Source: Fusobacteriaceae bacterium UBA2433 (GTDB lineage: Bacteria; Fusobacteriota; Fusobacteriia; Fusobacteriales; Fusobacteriaceae). From it: a DNA stretch of 20,358 nt. Position 1 is the first letter of the stretch; the number at the start of each line of letters is the position of its first letter. Below are positions 1 through 6,594 of this stretch, piece after piece. The notes under the pieces are model-generated. The model did not search any database and had not been told where the DNA came from. It saw only the letters and a list, made by a program, of their open reading frames with translations. The DNA is taken from positions 1 to 20,358 of the forward strand of contig DDQV01000021.1 in the NCBI GenBank assembly GCA_002342785.1. Direction: 5' to 3'. Position numbers and translations under genes: made by a program.

Positions 1-42
1 AAAAAGGACACTTAGATAAACTAAATCTATATGTCTTTTTTT
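1..42. terminator. Terminator-like hairpin at window edge
   Basis: GACA (7-10) and TAGAT (13-17) pair with ATCTA and TGTC before a run of eight T. The A-run at the left edge makes it work on either strand. The gene it serves is probably outside the window on the left, or the integrase remnant on the minus strand. Confidence 0.55.
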
Positions 43-145
43 TGTGTAGCTATGATTTTTAGATTTATAATCAATTTCAAACTTGAATCTAACATGATTA
101 ATATCTAAAGTCGCTTAAAATCAAAATAAGGGCTTAATATATATT

Positions 146-684
146 TTAATTATAGAAGGTCATCCTTTCACTACTATGGTTTAATCTCTTCATCACTAGA
201 CTAATATTATTAGTTTTCTTATAAACTACAAGACCCCATGGTTTATGTGCCGTATGAGTAGAAATTTTAGTTTTTAAATTATAGTAATCTGCTATGTCTG
301 TATAAATATTATGGATTGATATTCTTAATATATGATTTTTATTATTTAGTGCTCTATTCCCTTGACCAACAAAAAGAAACTTATTATCAATATTTAATTT
401 TATTTCTTTTCTAATCTCTAAAGCTCTTTTTATGGATTTTATACAATTTTCATTTAAAGCCACTTGGTTAGCTTTTTTAGTTTTTTTATCTTTGGAAATA
501 TAATACCCATTTTTTAAATACTGGTTAGCCTCTTTAATTGTAATTTTTAGAGTGTCGGAAACTCTTAAAACTAAATTAAGAGATATTTTCCAAAAGTGAA
601 AAATAAGCTCATTTTATTTTTTAATTCATTTTCAAAGATTTTTAATTCTTTTTTATCTTCAAATTCTTCGATTTTTTTCTTCAT
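146..684 (-). pseudogene. Tyrosine recombinase (phage-type integrase), frameshifted remnant
   Basis: A small catalytic-domain-only integrase, broken. A plausible start lies at 684-682 (MKKKIEEFEDKK...), with an AGGCGG ribosome binding site six bases upstream. That frame runs to about 574 and stops. The homologous reading continues in another frame from about 613 to 146. The second frame carries box I (LVLRVSDTLKI, with the catalytic Arg at about 563-565), then box II as STHTAHKPWG, where families normally read HTLRKTWG. The second catalytic Arg is therefore a His. It then carries LNHSSERMTFYN with the presumed catalytic Tyr, followed at once by a stop. The frameshift, the His substitution and the abrupt end together argue for a dead gene. 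In this family these enzymes move phages, islands or invert switches. What this copy once moved cannot be told from the window. Confidence 0.75.
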
Positions 685-787
685 CTTTAACCGCCTATTT
701 TAGTATGATTTCTAATTAACAAATTAACCATAACATAGGAAAATATATAAAACAAGTTTAACCCATTGTTTTAACTACAATTCCTAA

Positions 788-810
788 TTAACAAAATGCA
801 CTTTTGTTAA
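788..810. repeat. Perfect 9-bp inverted repeat with 5-nt loop
   Basis: TTAACAAAA (788-796) and TTTTGTTAA (802-810) flank the loop TGCAC. It lies in the roughly 230-bp gap between the integrase remnant and the lipoprotein gene. The gap also holds a 12-bp direct repeat, CTAATTAACAAA, at 712-723 and 784-795. It may be an old operator or recombination site. No gene is visible in the gap. Confidence 0.5.
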
Positions 811-865
811 GTAGAATTTTAATAAAAAATAATTTACACTAAACTGTCCAAAATAGAGAAATAAG

Positions 866-895
866 AAAAAGACACTAAAAATAGTGCCCTTTAAA
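866..895 (-). terminator. Rho-independent terminator of the small lipoprotein gene
   Basis: Read on the minus strand, GGCACTA and TAGTGTC form a stem (with one G-U pair) around a short T loop, followed by TTTTTC. It starts about 17 bases past the lipoprotein stop codon. Confidence 0.7.
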
Positions 896-911
896 GATTA
901 TTTTATTAACT

Positions 912-1288
912 TTATTTAAAAATTGAACCAGCACCACCTTTAACATTTGTTGTAGTATATTTAATTACTGTATCTTCAGAATTAAATAAAATGTATAACT
1001 TATCTGTAGTAATATCTGCCCCTCCAGCTACAAGACCAACAAAAGGAATAAAACTTGTAGCTCTTGTTTTAGTTTCATTTCTTACATAAAGCCATGTTTC
1101 ATTACCAATATCTGAATAAGTAACATTCGTTGGTTCACCTAACGAGTTTAGAACTTCAGTTTTTGTTTTACCTTTCGCAATATTTTGTGATATAAACTCT
1201 TTATTTTTTATTTGTTTATTTCCTACACTCGAACACCCTGTCATCCCTAAACTAATAAGTACTAACATTACCAATAATTTTTTTTCAT
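912..1288 (-). CDS. Small BamE/SmpA-like lipoprotein; ATG out of frame at a poly-A tract
   Basis: The protein has a hydrophobic leader ending in a lipobox (LGMTGC). A short domain follows with the pattern KGKTKTEVLNSLGEP...ETWLY, typical of BamE/SmpA-type small lipoproteins, which are outer-membrane-associated in characterised cases. The only start with a good ribosome binding site (AAGGAG) is the ATG at 1288-1286. It is followed by eight A (1285-1278), which puts it one base out of frame. With nine A the protein would begin MKKKLLVMLVLISLGMTGC, a perfect lipoprotein signal with Cys at 19. As written, the open frame can start only at TTG 1274, which has no ribosome binding site. Promoter and terminator are intact, so the gene looks alive. 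Either slippage switches it or the assembly dropped one A. The family call is moderate; lipoprotein status is firm. Confidence 0.75.
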
Positions 1289-1327
1289 TTCTTTCTCCTT
1301 TGTTTATTTTTTTTTAAGTTTCATTTA

Positions 1328-1356
1328 ATATTAACTTTAAATTTTTAATAAGTCAA
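1328..1356 (-). promoter_or_regulatory. Sigma70-type promoter of the small lipoprotein gene
   Basis: On the minus strand TTGACT (1356-1351), a 17-bp spacer and TAATAT (1333-1328) precede the AAGGAG ribosome binding site and the ATG at 1288. Confidence 0.65.
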
Positions 1357-1369
1357 TTTTAAATAGAAA

Positions 1370-1660
1370 AAAATAAATATGTTACTTTATCGCCCGGTAG
1401 TAATCTTCTCAAACTAACTATCTTAGATAAACAATTAAAAATTATTAGGAATAATGAAACTAAATATAAAGGGAATTAAATTGCACAGCACTTACTGAAG
1501 TTACTGGGATTGAACAGATTTAAATTATTTTAACTACCTCGGACAGTCTGAATCCCAATAAAAAGAATAAGATTGCAAACAAAATTTGAAATAGTATTAA
1601 ATAAATGTACAAGGAATTACTTGTTGATTTACTAACTTTTCATATTTATTAAAAACTTGA
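1370..1660. other. Non-coding stretch with decayed sequence
   Basis: No gene is supported here. All frames are cut by stops. It contains a 12-bp motif, ACAGCACTTACT (1485-1496), that recurs at 2319-2330. It also contains an imperfect long-range stem in which GGGATT (about 1505) pairs with AATCCC (about 1557), with CAGA/TCTG inside. It is best read as degraded DNA upstream of the YhcG remnant. Confidence 0.4.
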
Positions 1661-1665
1661 CTTTT

Positions 1666-2144
1666 GTAGTAATAGAGGAGCAAGAAGGAAAAAAATTACT
1701 AAAAACTCTTTCTAAAAAGTTAACTTTAGAATTTGGAAAAGGATTTTCAGAGAGAAATTTAAAATAAGTGAGAATGTTTTATCAAAAATATTCAATTGGG
1801 CAGATACTGTCTGCCCAATTCAAATTGAGTTGGTCTCATTATATATTCTTATGTAAGATAGACAATTTAGAGAAACGTAATTTCTATGAGATGGAGTCGA
1901 CTAATAATAATTGGAGTTTGAGAGAACTTAAAAGACAGTTTGATACAGGGTTGTATGAAAGGCTAGTACTTAGTCGCGATAAAAAAGAAATAAAACTATT
2001 GGAATAATTATATGTAAGAATAAAAATGACACTTTGGTGGAAATAACTCTCCCTGAAAATAACACACAAATTTTTGCTAGTAGATATAATACAGTGCTTC
2101 CTTCTAAAGAAGAATTAAAAAAGATAGTAGAAGATGAAAGTTGA
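1666..2144 (+). pseudogene. yhcG: YhcG/DUF1016 PDDEXK nuclease gene, decayed remnant
   Basis: Three pieces of one protein family can be read in order. From 1666: EGKKLLKTLSKKLTLEFGKGFSERNLK, then a TAA stop where the family continues. From 1768: MFYQKYSIGQILSAQFKLSWSHY, then IDNLEKRNFYEMESTNNNWSLRELKRQFDTGLYERL, ending at 2007. In another frame, from about 2020 to 2144: NDTLVEITLPENN, QIFASRYNTVLPSKEELKK. These match the N-terminal DUF1016 helical domain and the extreme C-terminus of YhcG-like proteins. The central PDDEXK nuclease core is missing. Intact members often travel with type I restriction-modification genes on islands, and no hsd gene is recognisable here. The stop, the frame change and the internal deletion make it non-functional. 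Confidence 0.8.
1794..1820. repeat. Perfect 11-bp inverted repeat inside the YhcG remnant
   Basis: AATTGGGCAGA (1794-1804) and TCTGCCCAATT (1810-1820) enclose the loop TACTG. It overlaps the codons for the conserved SIGQILSAQF stretch, so coding constraint may explain part of it. Confidence 0.6.
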
Positions 2145-2182
2145 ATATAGACCCTAAAAATAAAAGGTTCTTTCTATATTCA
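2142..2182. repeat. Hairpin overlapping the YhcG remnant stop codon
   Basis: TGAATATAGA (2142-2151) pairs perfectly with TCTATATTCA (2173-2182), with CCT/AGG pairing inside. Its first three bases are the stop codon of the remnant. There is no T-run after it, so a classical terminator is not supported. Confidence 0.45.
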
Positions 2183-2245
2183 TGAGTTATACGAACAGAA
2201 AAAAAGTATTTTATATATGAGAAAATGGTATCTTTATTGGTCTGC

Positions 2246-2272
2246 AATTGTGCAACGACTTGTTGCACAATT
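2246..2272. repeat. Perfect 11-bp inverted repeat with 5-nt loop
   Basis: AATTGTGCAAC (2246-2256) and GTTGCACAATT (2262-2272) enclose GACTT. It has the same arm length, loop length and AATT ends as the hairpin at 1794-1820. It lies in a gene-free stretch (2145-2511) where all frames are short. That stretch otherwise holds only the second ACAGCACTTACT motif (2319-2330). Confidence 0.6.
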
Positions 2273-2511
2273 AGAAAAATAAATCTATCTATTTAACACA
2301 TAAAATTAGAGGTTAAAAACAGCACTTACTCAGCTACTTGAACCCATAACTATACAATTCTCCTCCACAATATTAATTAAAATATTTTATAAAGATGTAA
2401 AATTAACTTAAAAAATATTTATATTCCAAGCAAATTTATTTTGGCTTTTTTAAATTCCTTTTCAAGTATCATAATTAACCTTAAGTTTTTTTAGAAACTT
2501 TATATACAGAG

Positions 2512-2561
2512 AAAAGAGGGTGACCCATAAGTAGATTTTCTACTTGAGTCACCCTCTTTTT
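2512..2561. terminator. Bidirectional terminator, member of a repeated hairpin family
   Basis: AAAAGAGGGTGAC (2512-2524) pairs with GTCACCCTCTTTT (2548-2560), and AAGTAGA (2529-2535) pairs with TCTACTT (2539-2545). T-runs occur on both strands. It follows the minus-strand flavodoxin remnant. Its inner sequence, read on the minus strand, matches the terminator at 17635-17684. Confidence 0.8.
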
Positions 2562-2632
2562 CAATTAACTTTTAAAGTTGAAACTATGAAGAAAACCCTT
2601 TAAATAAAAAGAGATTTCAAAAATACATAAAA

Positions 2633-2899
2633 TTAATTATGGTTATTATCTTTTTTTAGATTAATTGCGTCAACTAATTTTTCACCGGCACTTTTTGCTT
2701 CATCCATTAATTTCTCATCTTTTAAAACTTCACCAGCTTCAAAGTGACCTATGCTTTTTAAACCACAACAAACTCTTATATTTAAATCAATCATAACTCT
2801 TTTTAAAGTTTCATAAGTACATCCCATCATCGATTCCTCATGTTGTTCACATACTGCTATTAGAATTCCAAATTTTCCTTGATCTTCAAATGCACTTAT
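2633..2899 (-). pseudogene. 3' fragment of a flavodoxin-family NAD(P)H oxidoreductase
   Basis: The readable frame is FEDQGKFGILIAVCEQHEES, then MMGCTYETLKRVMIDLNIRVCCGLKSIGHFEAGEVLKDEKLMDEAKSAGEKLVDAI. This looks like the C-terminal half of a flavodoxin-fold NAD(P)H-dependent reductase, with the GKFGILIAV strand and a C-terminal helix. An in-frame TGA at 2902-2900 cuts it off upstream. The frame beyond (…FIKFSKTDRSI) may be a further decayed piece. The FMN-binding N-terminus is absent, so no activity is expected. An ATG at 2830 could start a 65-residue peptide, but it has no ribosome binding site and begins mid-domain. Family identification is moderate. Confidence 0.55.
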
Positions 2900-2987
2900 T
2901 CAAATAGACCTATCTGTTTTAGAAAATTTAATAAAGTAAACTTTAGAGTAAATTCTATAATAACAATATTTTAAAAAGTTAAACCTT

Positions 2988-3017
2988 AAAAAAAGCTGGC
3001 CAAAGCCAACTTTTTTA
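2988..3017 (-). terminator. Rho-independent terminator of the ABC-F gene
   Basis: On the minus strand AAAAAAGTTGGC and GCCAGCTTTTTT form a stem (one G-U pair) around TTTG, ending in a T-run. It begins ten bases past the ABC-F stop codon. Confidence 0.85.
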
Positions 3018-3026
3018 TTTAAATTC

Positions 3027-4634
3027 TTAACCTCTTTCTTTCTCTCTAAATAATCTATCTCTAATATCAAAAATTTCAAAATCTATCATCCTTAATAACT
3101 CTTTGTCATGGGTTACTAATACAACCGCACCATTATATTCATTTAACATATTTGCAATTGTAGATCTAGAGTAACTATCCATATAAGTAGAAGGTTCATC
3201 TATCACAAGTAAGTGGGTTTCGGCTAAGATATTTGTAAATATCTCTAACCTTTTTTTCTCCCCACCACTTAACATATATAGTTTTTTACTTTTAAATTCC
3301 TCTTCATAATTAAAAAGAGAATCTATAGCTCCTTCAACAAAATCTTGATTTAAACCAGTTTTATCTTGGATATATTCTGTAATTCTCATATTTTCATCTT
3401 CTAAGATAGTTTCTTGTTCTATGTAAGAAATTTTTACCTTAGGATTCATATCAATAGTTCCTGTAGTTGGCAGTTCTTCTCCTAAAATCATCTTTAATAA
3501 AGTTGATTTTCCAGCTCCATTTTCTCCTACAATACATATTTTACTATCTTTTAATATCTCAAAACTAACATCTTTATATAATATTTTTTCAGGAAACTCC
3601 TTAGAAATATTATTGACTGAAGCTATCATCTCTCCAATATCTTTATTAATTGTAAAATATTTTTCAGTATTAGAATTATAAATATATTGAGATTCATTAG
3701 AGTGTACAATTTTTCCTTTTTCTAATCTATCTAATTCCTTTTCCATCCTTCTTAAGATTACAGCATGGGAACGATTATTCCCAGCACTTGCAACTAATAC
3801 TTCTTTTTTCTTAATTCTTTCACGAGTTTTTTCTATCTCAAAATCTTTTTCTCTATTTTCTTTTTTTTCTTCCTTTATTTGTATCTTTTTTTCCTGCTGA
3901 TAAGTTCTATAATCTCCTTCATATGTAGTTACTTTAAAATTATCTACATCAAAGAACTTATTAGAAAATGATCTAATAAAATCAACACTATGAGAGATTA
4001 CTAAAAACGCTTTAGAACTTTTAGTAATAAAGTTCGCTAACCAAGCAGTCTTTTTTTTATCAAAATATGATAATGGTTCATCTAATATTATAAGGTTAGA
4101 TTCTTTGAATAAAGCTATTGCAAGTCTTACATATTGCTTTTCTCCACCACTTAAATCTTTAAATTTTCTGTCTAACTTACTCTCTAATTCAAATACATCT
4201 ATAAATTCAGATTGTAGATGTATATAATCATATGCTCCTAAACTTTCAAAATAGTCTGAAGCTTTTTGAAATTCTTCCATGACTCTTTCATCATTATCTG
4301 ATTCCCCAGTAAATTGAGTAGAAATTTCCTCTAAATGAACTTGAGCTTTTACTATATGTCCAAATGGTGAGTCTAATAATTCTTTTACCGTTTTATCTAA
4401 ACTTGTTTCTCCAAATTGATCAAAGTAGGAAATTTTTGCTTCTTCTCCAATTATTATATCTCCATAATTTGGATATTCATCTTCATTTATTAATTTTAAT
4501 AAAGTTGATTTTCCACTTCCATTATTACCAACAATAGTAATCTTATCTCCCTTGTTGATCTCTAAATTAACATTTTCATATAATTTTTGTGTTAAATGTG
4601 ATTTTGCTACATCTTTAAATTCAATAATATTCAT
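3027..4634 (-). CDS. ABC-F family ATPase (ribosome-associated translation or resistance factor)
   Basis: This is a soluble protein of 535 residues with two ATP-binding cassettes and no membrane segment, as in ABC-F proteins, which act on the ribosome's E site. Cassette 1 has Walker A GNNGSGKST (36-44), signature LSGGEKQ (161-167) and Walker B LIILDEP (181-187) with the catalytic Glu at 186. A charged Glu/Lys-rich linker (about 245-310) is the expected tRNA-contacting arm. Cassette 2 has GENGAGKST (370-378), LSGGEKK (455-461) and LLVIDEP with Glu 480. The usual ABC-F LDEPTNHLD motif is altered in both halves, to LDEPLSYFD and IDEPSTYMD. It could be an antibiotic-protection type (Vga/Lsa/Msr-like) or a housekeeping EttA/Uup-like member; sequence alone does not decide. 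Its start has an AGGAG ribosome binding site. It is a single-gene unit with its own promoter and terminator. Confidence 0.9.
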   Translation of the reverse strand: MNIIEFKDVAKSHLTQKLYENVNLEINKGDKITIVGNNGSGKSTLLKLINEDEYPNYGDIIIGEEAKISYFDQFGETSLDKTVKELLDSPFGHIVKAQVHLEEISTQFTGESDNDERVMEEFQKASDYFESLGAYDYIHLQSEFIDVFELESKLDRKFKDLSGGEKQYVRLAIALFKESNLIILDEPLSYFDKKKTAWLANFITKSSKAFLVISHSVDFIRSFSNKFFDVDNFKVTTYEGDYRTYQQEKKIQIKEEKKENREKDFEIEKTRERIKKKEVLVASAGNNRSHAVILRRMEKELDRLEKGKIVHSNESQYIYNSNTEKYFTINKDIGEMIASVNNISKEFPEKILYKDVSFEILKDSKICIVGENGAGKSTLLKMILGEELPTTGTIDMNPKVKISYIEQETILEDENMRITEYIQDKTGLNQDFVEGAIDSLFNYEEEFKSKKLYMLSGGEKKRLEIFTNILAETHLLVIDEPSTYMDSYSRSTIANMLNEYNGAVVLVTHDKELLRMIDFEIFDIRDRLFREKERG

Positions 4635-4680
4635 ATATTTTCTCCTGTTTTAACGATTCGCCATAAATAGCCTAAATACT

Positions 4681-4708
4681 ATTATAACGTATATTTAAAA
4701 AATTTCAA
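4681..4708 (-). promoter_or_regulatory. Sigma70-type promoter of the ABC-F gene
   Basis: On the minus strand TTGAAA (4708-4703), a 16-bp spacer and a consensus TATAAT (4686-4681) lie about 45 bases before the ATG at 4634. The leader is too short for a peptide-attenuation region of the type known for some resistance ABC-F genes. Confidence 0.75.
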
Positions 4709-4769
4709 AATTAAATTATATAAATATTATTCTTACTAATAGATCATGGCAAAACTATAATAATAAATT

Positions 4770-4812
4770 AAAAACTTCCTACCTGTAATAGTCACACAGT
4801 TAGGAAGTTTTT
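4770..4812. terminator. Terminator of the sugar-acid operon (in repeat copy A)
   Basis: AAAAACTTCCTA (4770-4781) pairs with TAGGAAGTTTTT (4801-4812), with CTG/CAG extending the stem. It lies about 120 nt past the kdgK stop. The symmetric A/T ends let it act on both strands. The stem sequence differs from copy B (14055-14097) in a paired way (CTG/CAG versus TTG/CAA). Confidence 0.85.
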
Positions 4813-4910
4813 ATTTATATATTTTATTTTAAGGAAAGAAAGAAATGAAAAATTTAATATTTTCATTTGCTTATACCTATCAGACGTTAGTAAAGTTAAA
4901 AAAGTTTAAA
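4770..4910. repeat. Repeat copy A: ~140-bp element beyond the kdgK stop codon
   Basis: Same orientation and nearly the same length as 14055-14194. It has the terminator hairpin, then an AT-rich spacer, then AAGGAAAGAAAGAAATG, a conserved CTTATACNTATCAGACG block, and GTTAAAAAAGTTTAAA at the end. It ends 23 bp before the kdgK stop codon. Copy B ends 23 bp before the deoC stop. On the plus strand the ATG at 4845 with an AAGGA ribosome binding site opens a 25-codon frame beginning MKNLIFSFAYTYQT. Confidence 0.85.
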
Positions 4911-4932
4911 TTTATTTATTAATTCAACTTTT

Positions 4933-5946
4933 TTATCTTTGGACATCTAAACTATCATTTTCAAATAATTTTTCGACTTCATCTATCTTCATTAGAGTAA
5001 CATCTCCTGAAATAGTATGTTTTAATACAGATGAAGCTGTGGCAACATTTAGTGTATAGTCTATATCTTTTCCCATAGCATACCCACACAAAAATCCTGC
5101 TGTATAAGCATCTCCAGTTCCTACCCTATCTATTATATCTACTTCATAGGTTTTAGATCTATAAATCTTATCCCCATCAAAACAAATTCCTGTATAACTA
5201 TTATTAGAAGCAGATCTTACGTCCCTAATTGAAGATACTATATATTTAAAATTATATTTTGAGCTTACTTTTCTATATAAATCCTCATAATATCCTATAA
5301 TATCTACTTTCTCTAAAGGTTTTTTAGGAACTATACCCAAAATATTTGTAAAATCCAAATGTCCTGCAAAAGCTATATCTACATATTCTAAAATTTCTTT
5401 AATTTTTTTCCCCGCTTCCTCTAAACTCCACAGTTTACTTCTGTAATTAAAATCAAAGCTTATCTCCATTCCAAGTTCTTTTGCTTTTTTTATAAAAGCT
5501 TTAGATATCTCAAAACCATTGTTACTAATCCCCAAAGTAATCCCAGAAAGGTGTAAAATATCCCACCCTTTTAGAATAGATTCAATTTCAAAATCAGAAA
5601 CTAAAGCAGTAGATATAGCTGAATCTTTCCTATCATAGATAACTTTACTATTCCTTAGAGAAAATCCATTTTCTAAAAAATATATCCCGACCCTATCTCC
5701 TCCACGAACAATAGATCTAGTATTTACCCCAAAACTTCTCAGATGCTTTATAGCTGAATCACCTATTTCATTATTAGGAAGTTTTGTAATAAAAGCAGTT
5801 TCAACTCCATAATTAGCTAAGGCAACTGCAACGTTGGCTTCTCCGCCACCATAATTAGCTTGGAAACTAGGGCTCCCTAAAAATTTATCTCTATTTGGAG
5901 GTGATAGTCTTAACATAATTTCTCCTAGAGTAATAATTCTTTTCAT
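4933..5946 (-). CDS. kdgK: 2-keto-3-deoxygluconate kinase (PfkB family)
   Basis: Phosphorylates KDG to KDPG with ATP, the step before Eda. The protein has 337 residues, usual for PfkB sugar kinases. N-terminal LGEIMLRLSPP and GGGEANVAVALANYG (33-47) form the substrate-binding edge. The C-terminal PfkB signature DRVGTGDAYTAGF starts at 273, with the catalytic base Asp 279 in GTGD. It is the last gene of the operon, two bases after eda, with GGGGG five bases before its ATG. Position beside eda, uxuA and uxuB decides KDG over fructose or ribose as substrate. Transcription ends at the hairpin at 4770-4812. Confidence 0.93.
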   Translation of the reverse strand: MKRIITLGEIMLRLSPPNRDKFLGSPSFQANYGGGEANVAVALANYGVETAFITKLPNNEIGDSAIKHLRSFGVNTRSIVRGGDRVGIYFLENGFSLRNSKVIYDRKDSAISTALVSDFEIESILKGWDILHLSGITLGISNNGFEISKAFIKKAKELGMEISFDFNYRSKLWSLEEAGKKIKEILEYVDIAFAGHLDFTNILGIVPKKPLEKVDIIGYYEDLYRKVSSKYNFKYIVSSIRDVRSASNNSYTGICFDGDKIYRSKTYEVDIIDRVGTGDAYTAGFLCGYAMGKDIDYTLNVATASSVLKHTISGDVTLMKIDEVEKLFENDSLDVQR

Positions 5947-5948
5947 CT

Positions 5949-6569
5949 TTACCCCCTAGCTAACCTTACTTTTTCAATAAATTTCTTAGCTGTTTCTATA
6001 ATCTCTTCCGGTGTTCCATTGGTTAATTGTCCACCTACTCCTACAGCAATAACACCATTTTTTATCCACTGATCTATATTTTCTAAACTAACTCCACCAG
6101 TAGGCATTATATTGATTTGAGGTAGTGGAGCTTTGATACTTTTTATGAATGAAGGGCCATATGCATTTCCTGGAAATAATTTTATAATGTCTGCTCCTGA
6201 TTCCATAGCATTTATCATCTCACTTATAGTCATACATCCAGGCATATAAGCCACCTGATATCTATTACATAATTTAGCTGTATCCAAATCAAAACCAGGG
6301 GAAACTATATATCTAGCTCCTGCCATAATAGCTACTCTAGCAGTTTCACTATCTAAAACAGTTCCTGCTCCCAACACAATATTTTCTTCCTTTGAAAGTT
6401 CTTTAATAATCTCTGTAGCCATAGGGTTTGTATAAGTAACCTCTATAGGTGTTATTCCACCAGCAATACAAGCTTTAGATATATTTATAGCTTCTTCGAT
6501 AGAGTTTCCTCTGACTACAGCAACTACACCTACATCAGATATTTTTTTTAATATTTCAAACTTTTTCAA
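5949..6569 (-). CDS. eda: KDPG/KHG aldolase
   Basis: Class I aldolase that splits 2-keto-3-deoxy-6-phosphogluconate into pyruvate and glyceraldehyde-3-phosphate. With the start chosen here it has 206 residues. The Schiff-base Lys is at 130 in DIIKLFPG, and the catalytic Glu is at 43 in PIEVTYT. GAGTVLD (67-73) and VSPGFD (89-94) line the phosphate and substrate site. The start is TTG at 6569. The open frame reaches a further TTG at 6584, but GGGAGGA lies between the two and serves the 6569 codon with normal spacing. An upstream start would translate the ribosome binding site itself. It sits between uxuB and kdgK in the operon. Confidence 0.93.
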   Translation of the reverse strand: MKKFEILKKISDVGVVAVVRGNSIEEAINISKACIAGGITPIEVTYTNPMATEIIKELSKEENIVLGAGTVLDSETARVAIMAGARYIVSPGFDLDTAKLCNRYQVAYMPGCMTISEMINAMESGADIIKLFPGNAYGPSFIKSIKAPLPQINIMPTGGVSLENIDQWIKNGVIAVGVGGQLTNGTPEEIIETAKKFIEKVRLARG

Positions 6570-6594
6570 TCTATGTCCTCCCAATTATAATAAA

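Noticed and set aside
1500..1560. tRNA-like T-arm sequence (GGGATTGAAC, and its near complement at about 1557)
   Set aside because: No acceptor stem, anticodon arm or CCA context could be built around it on either strand.
1884..2069. 61-codon minus-strand open frame
   Set aside because: It is antisense to the YhcG remnant, which has clear family sequence. It has no ribosome binding site.
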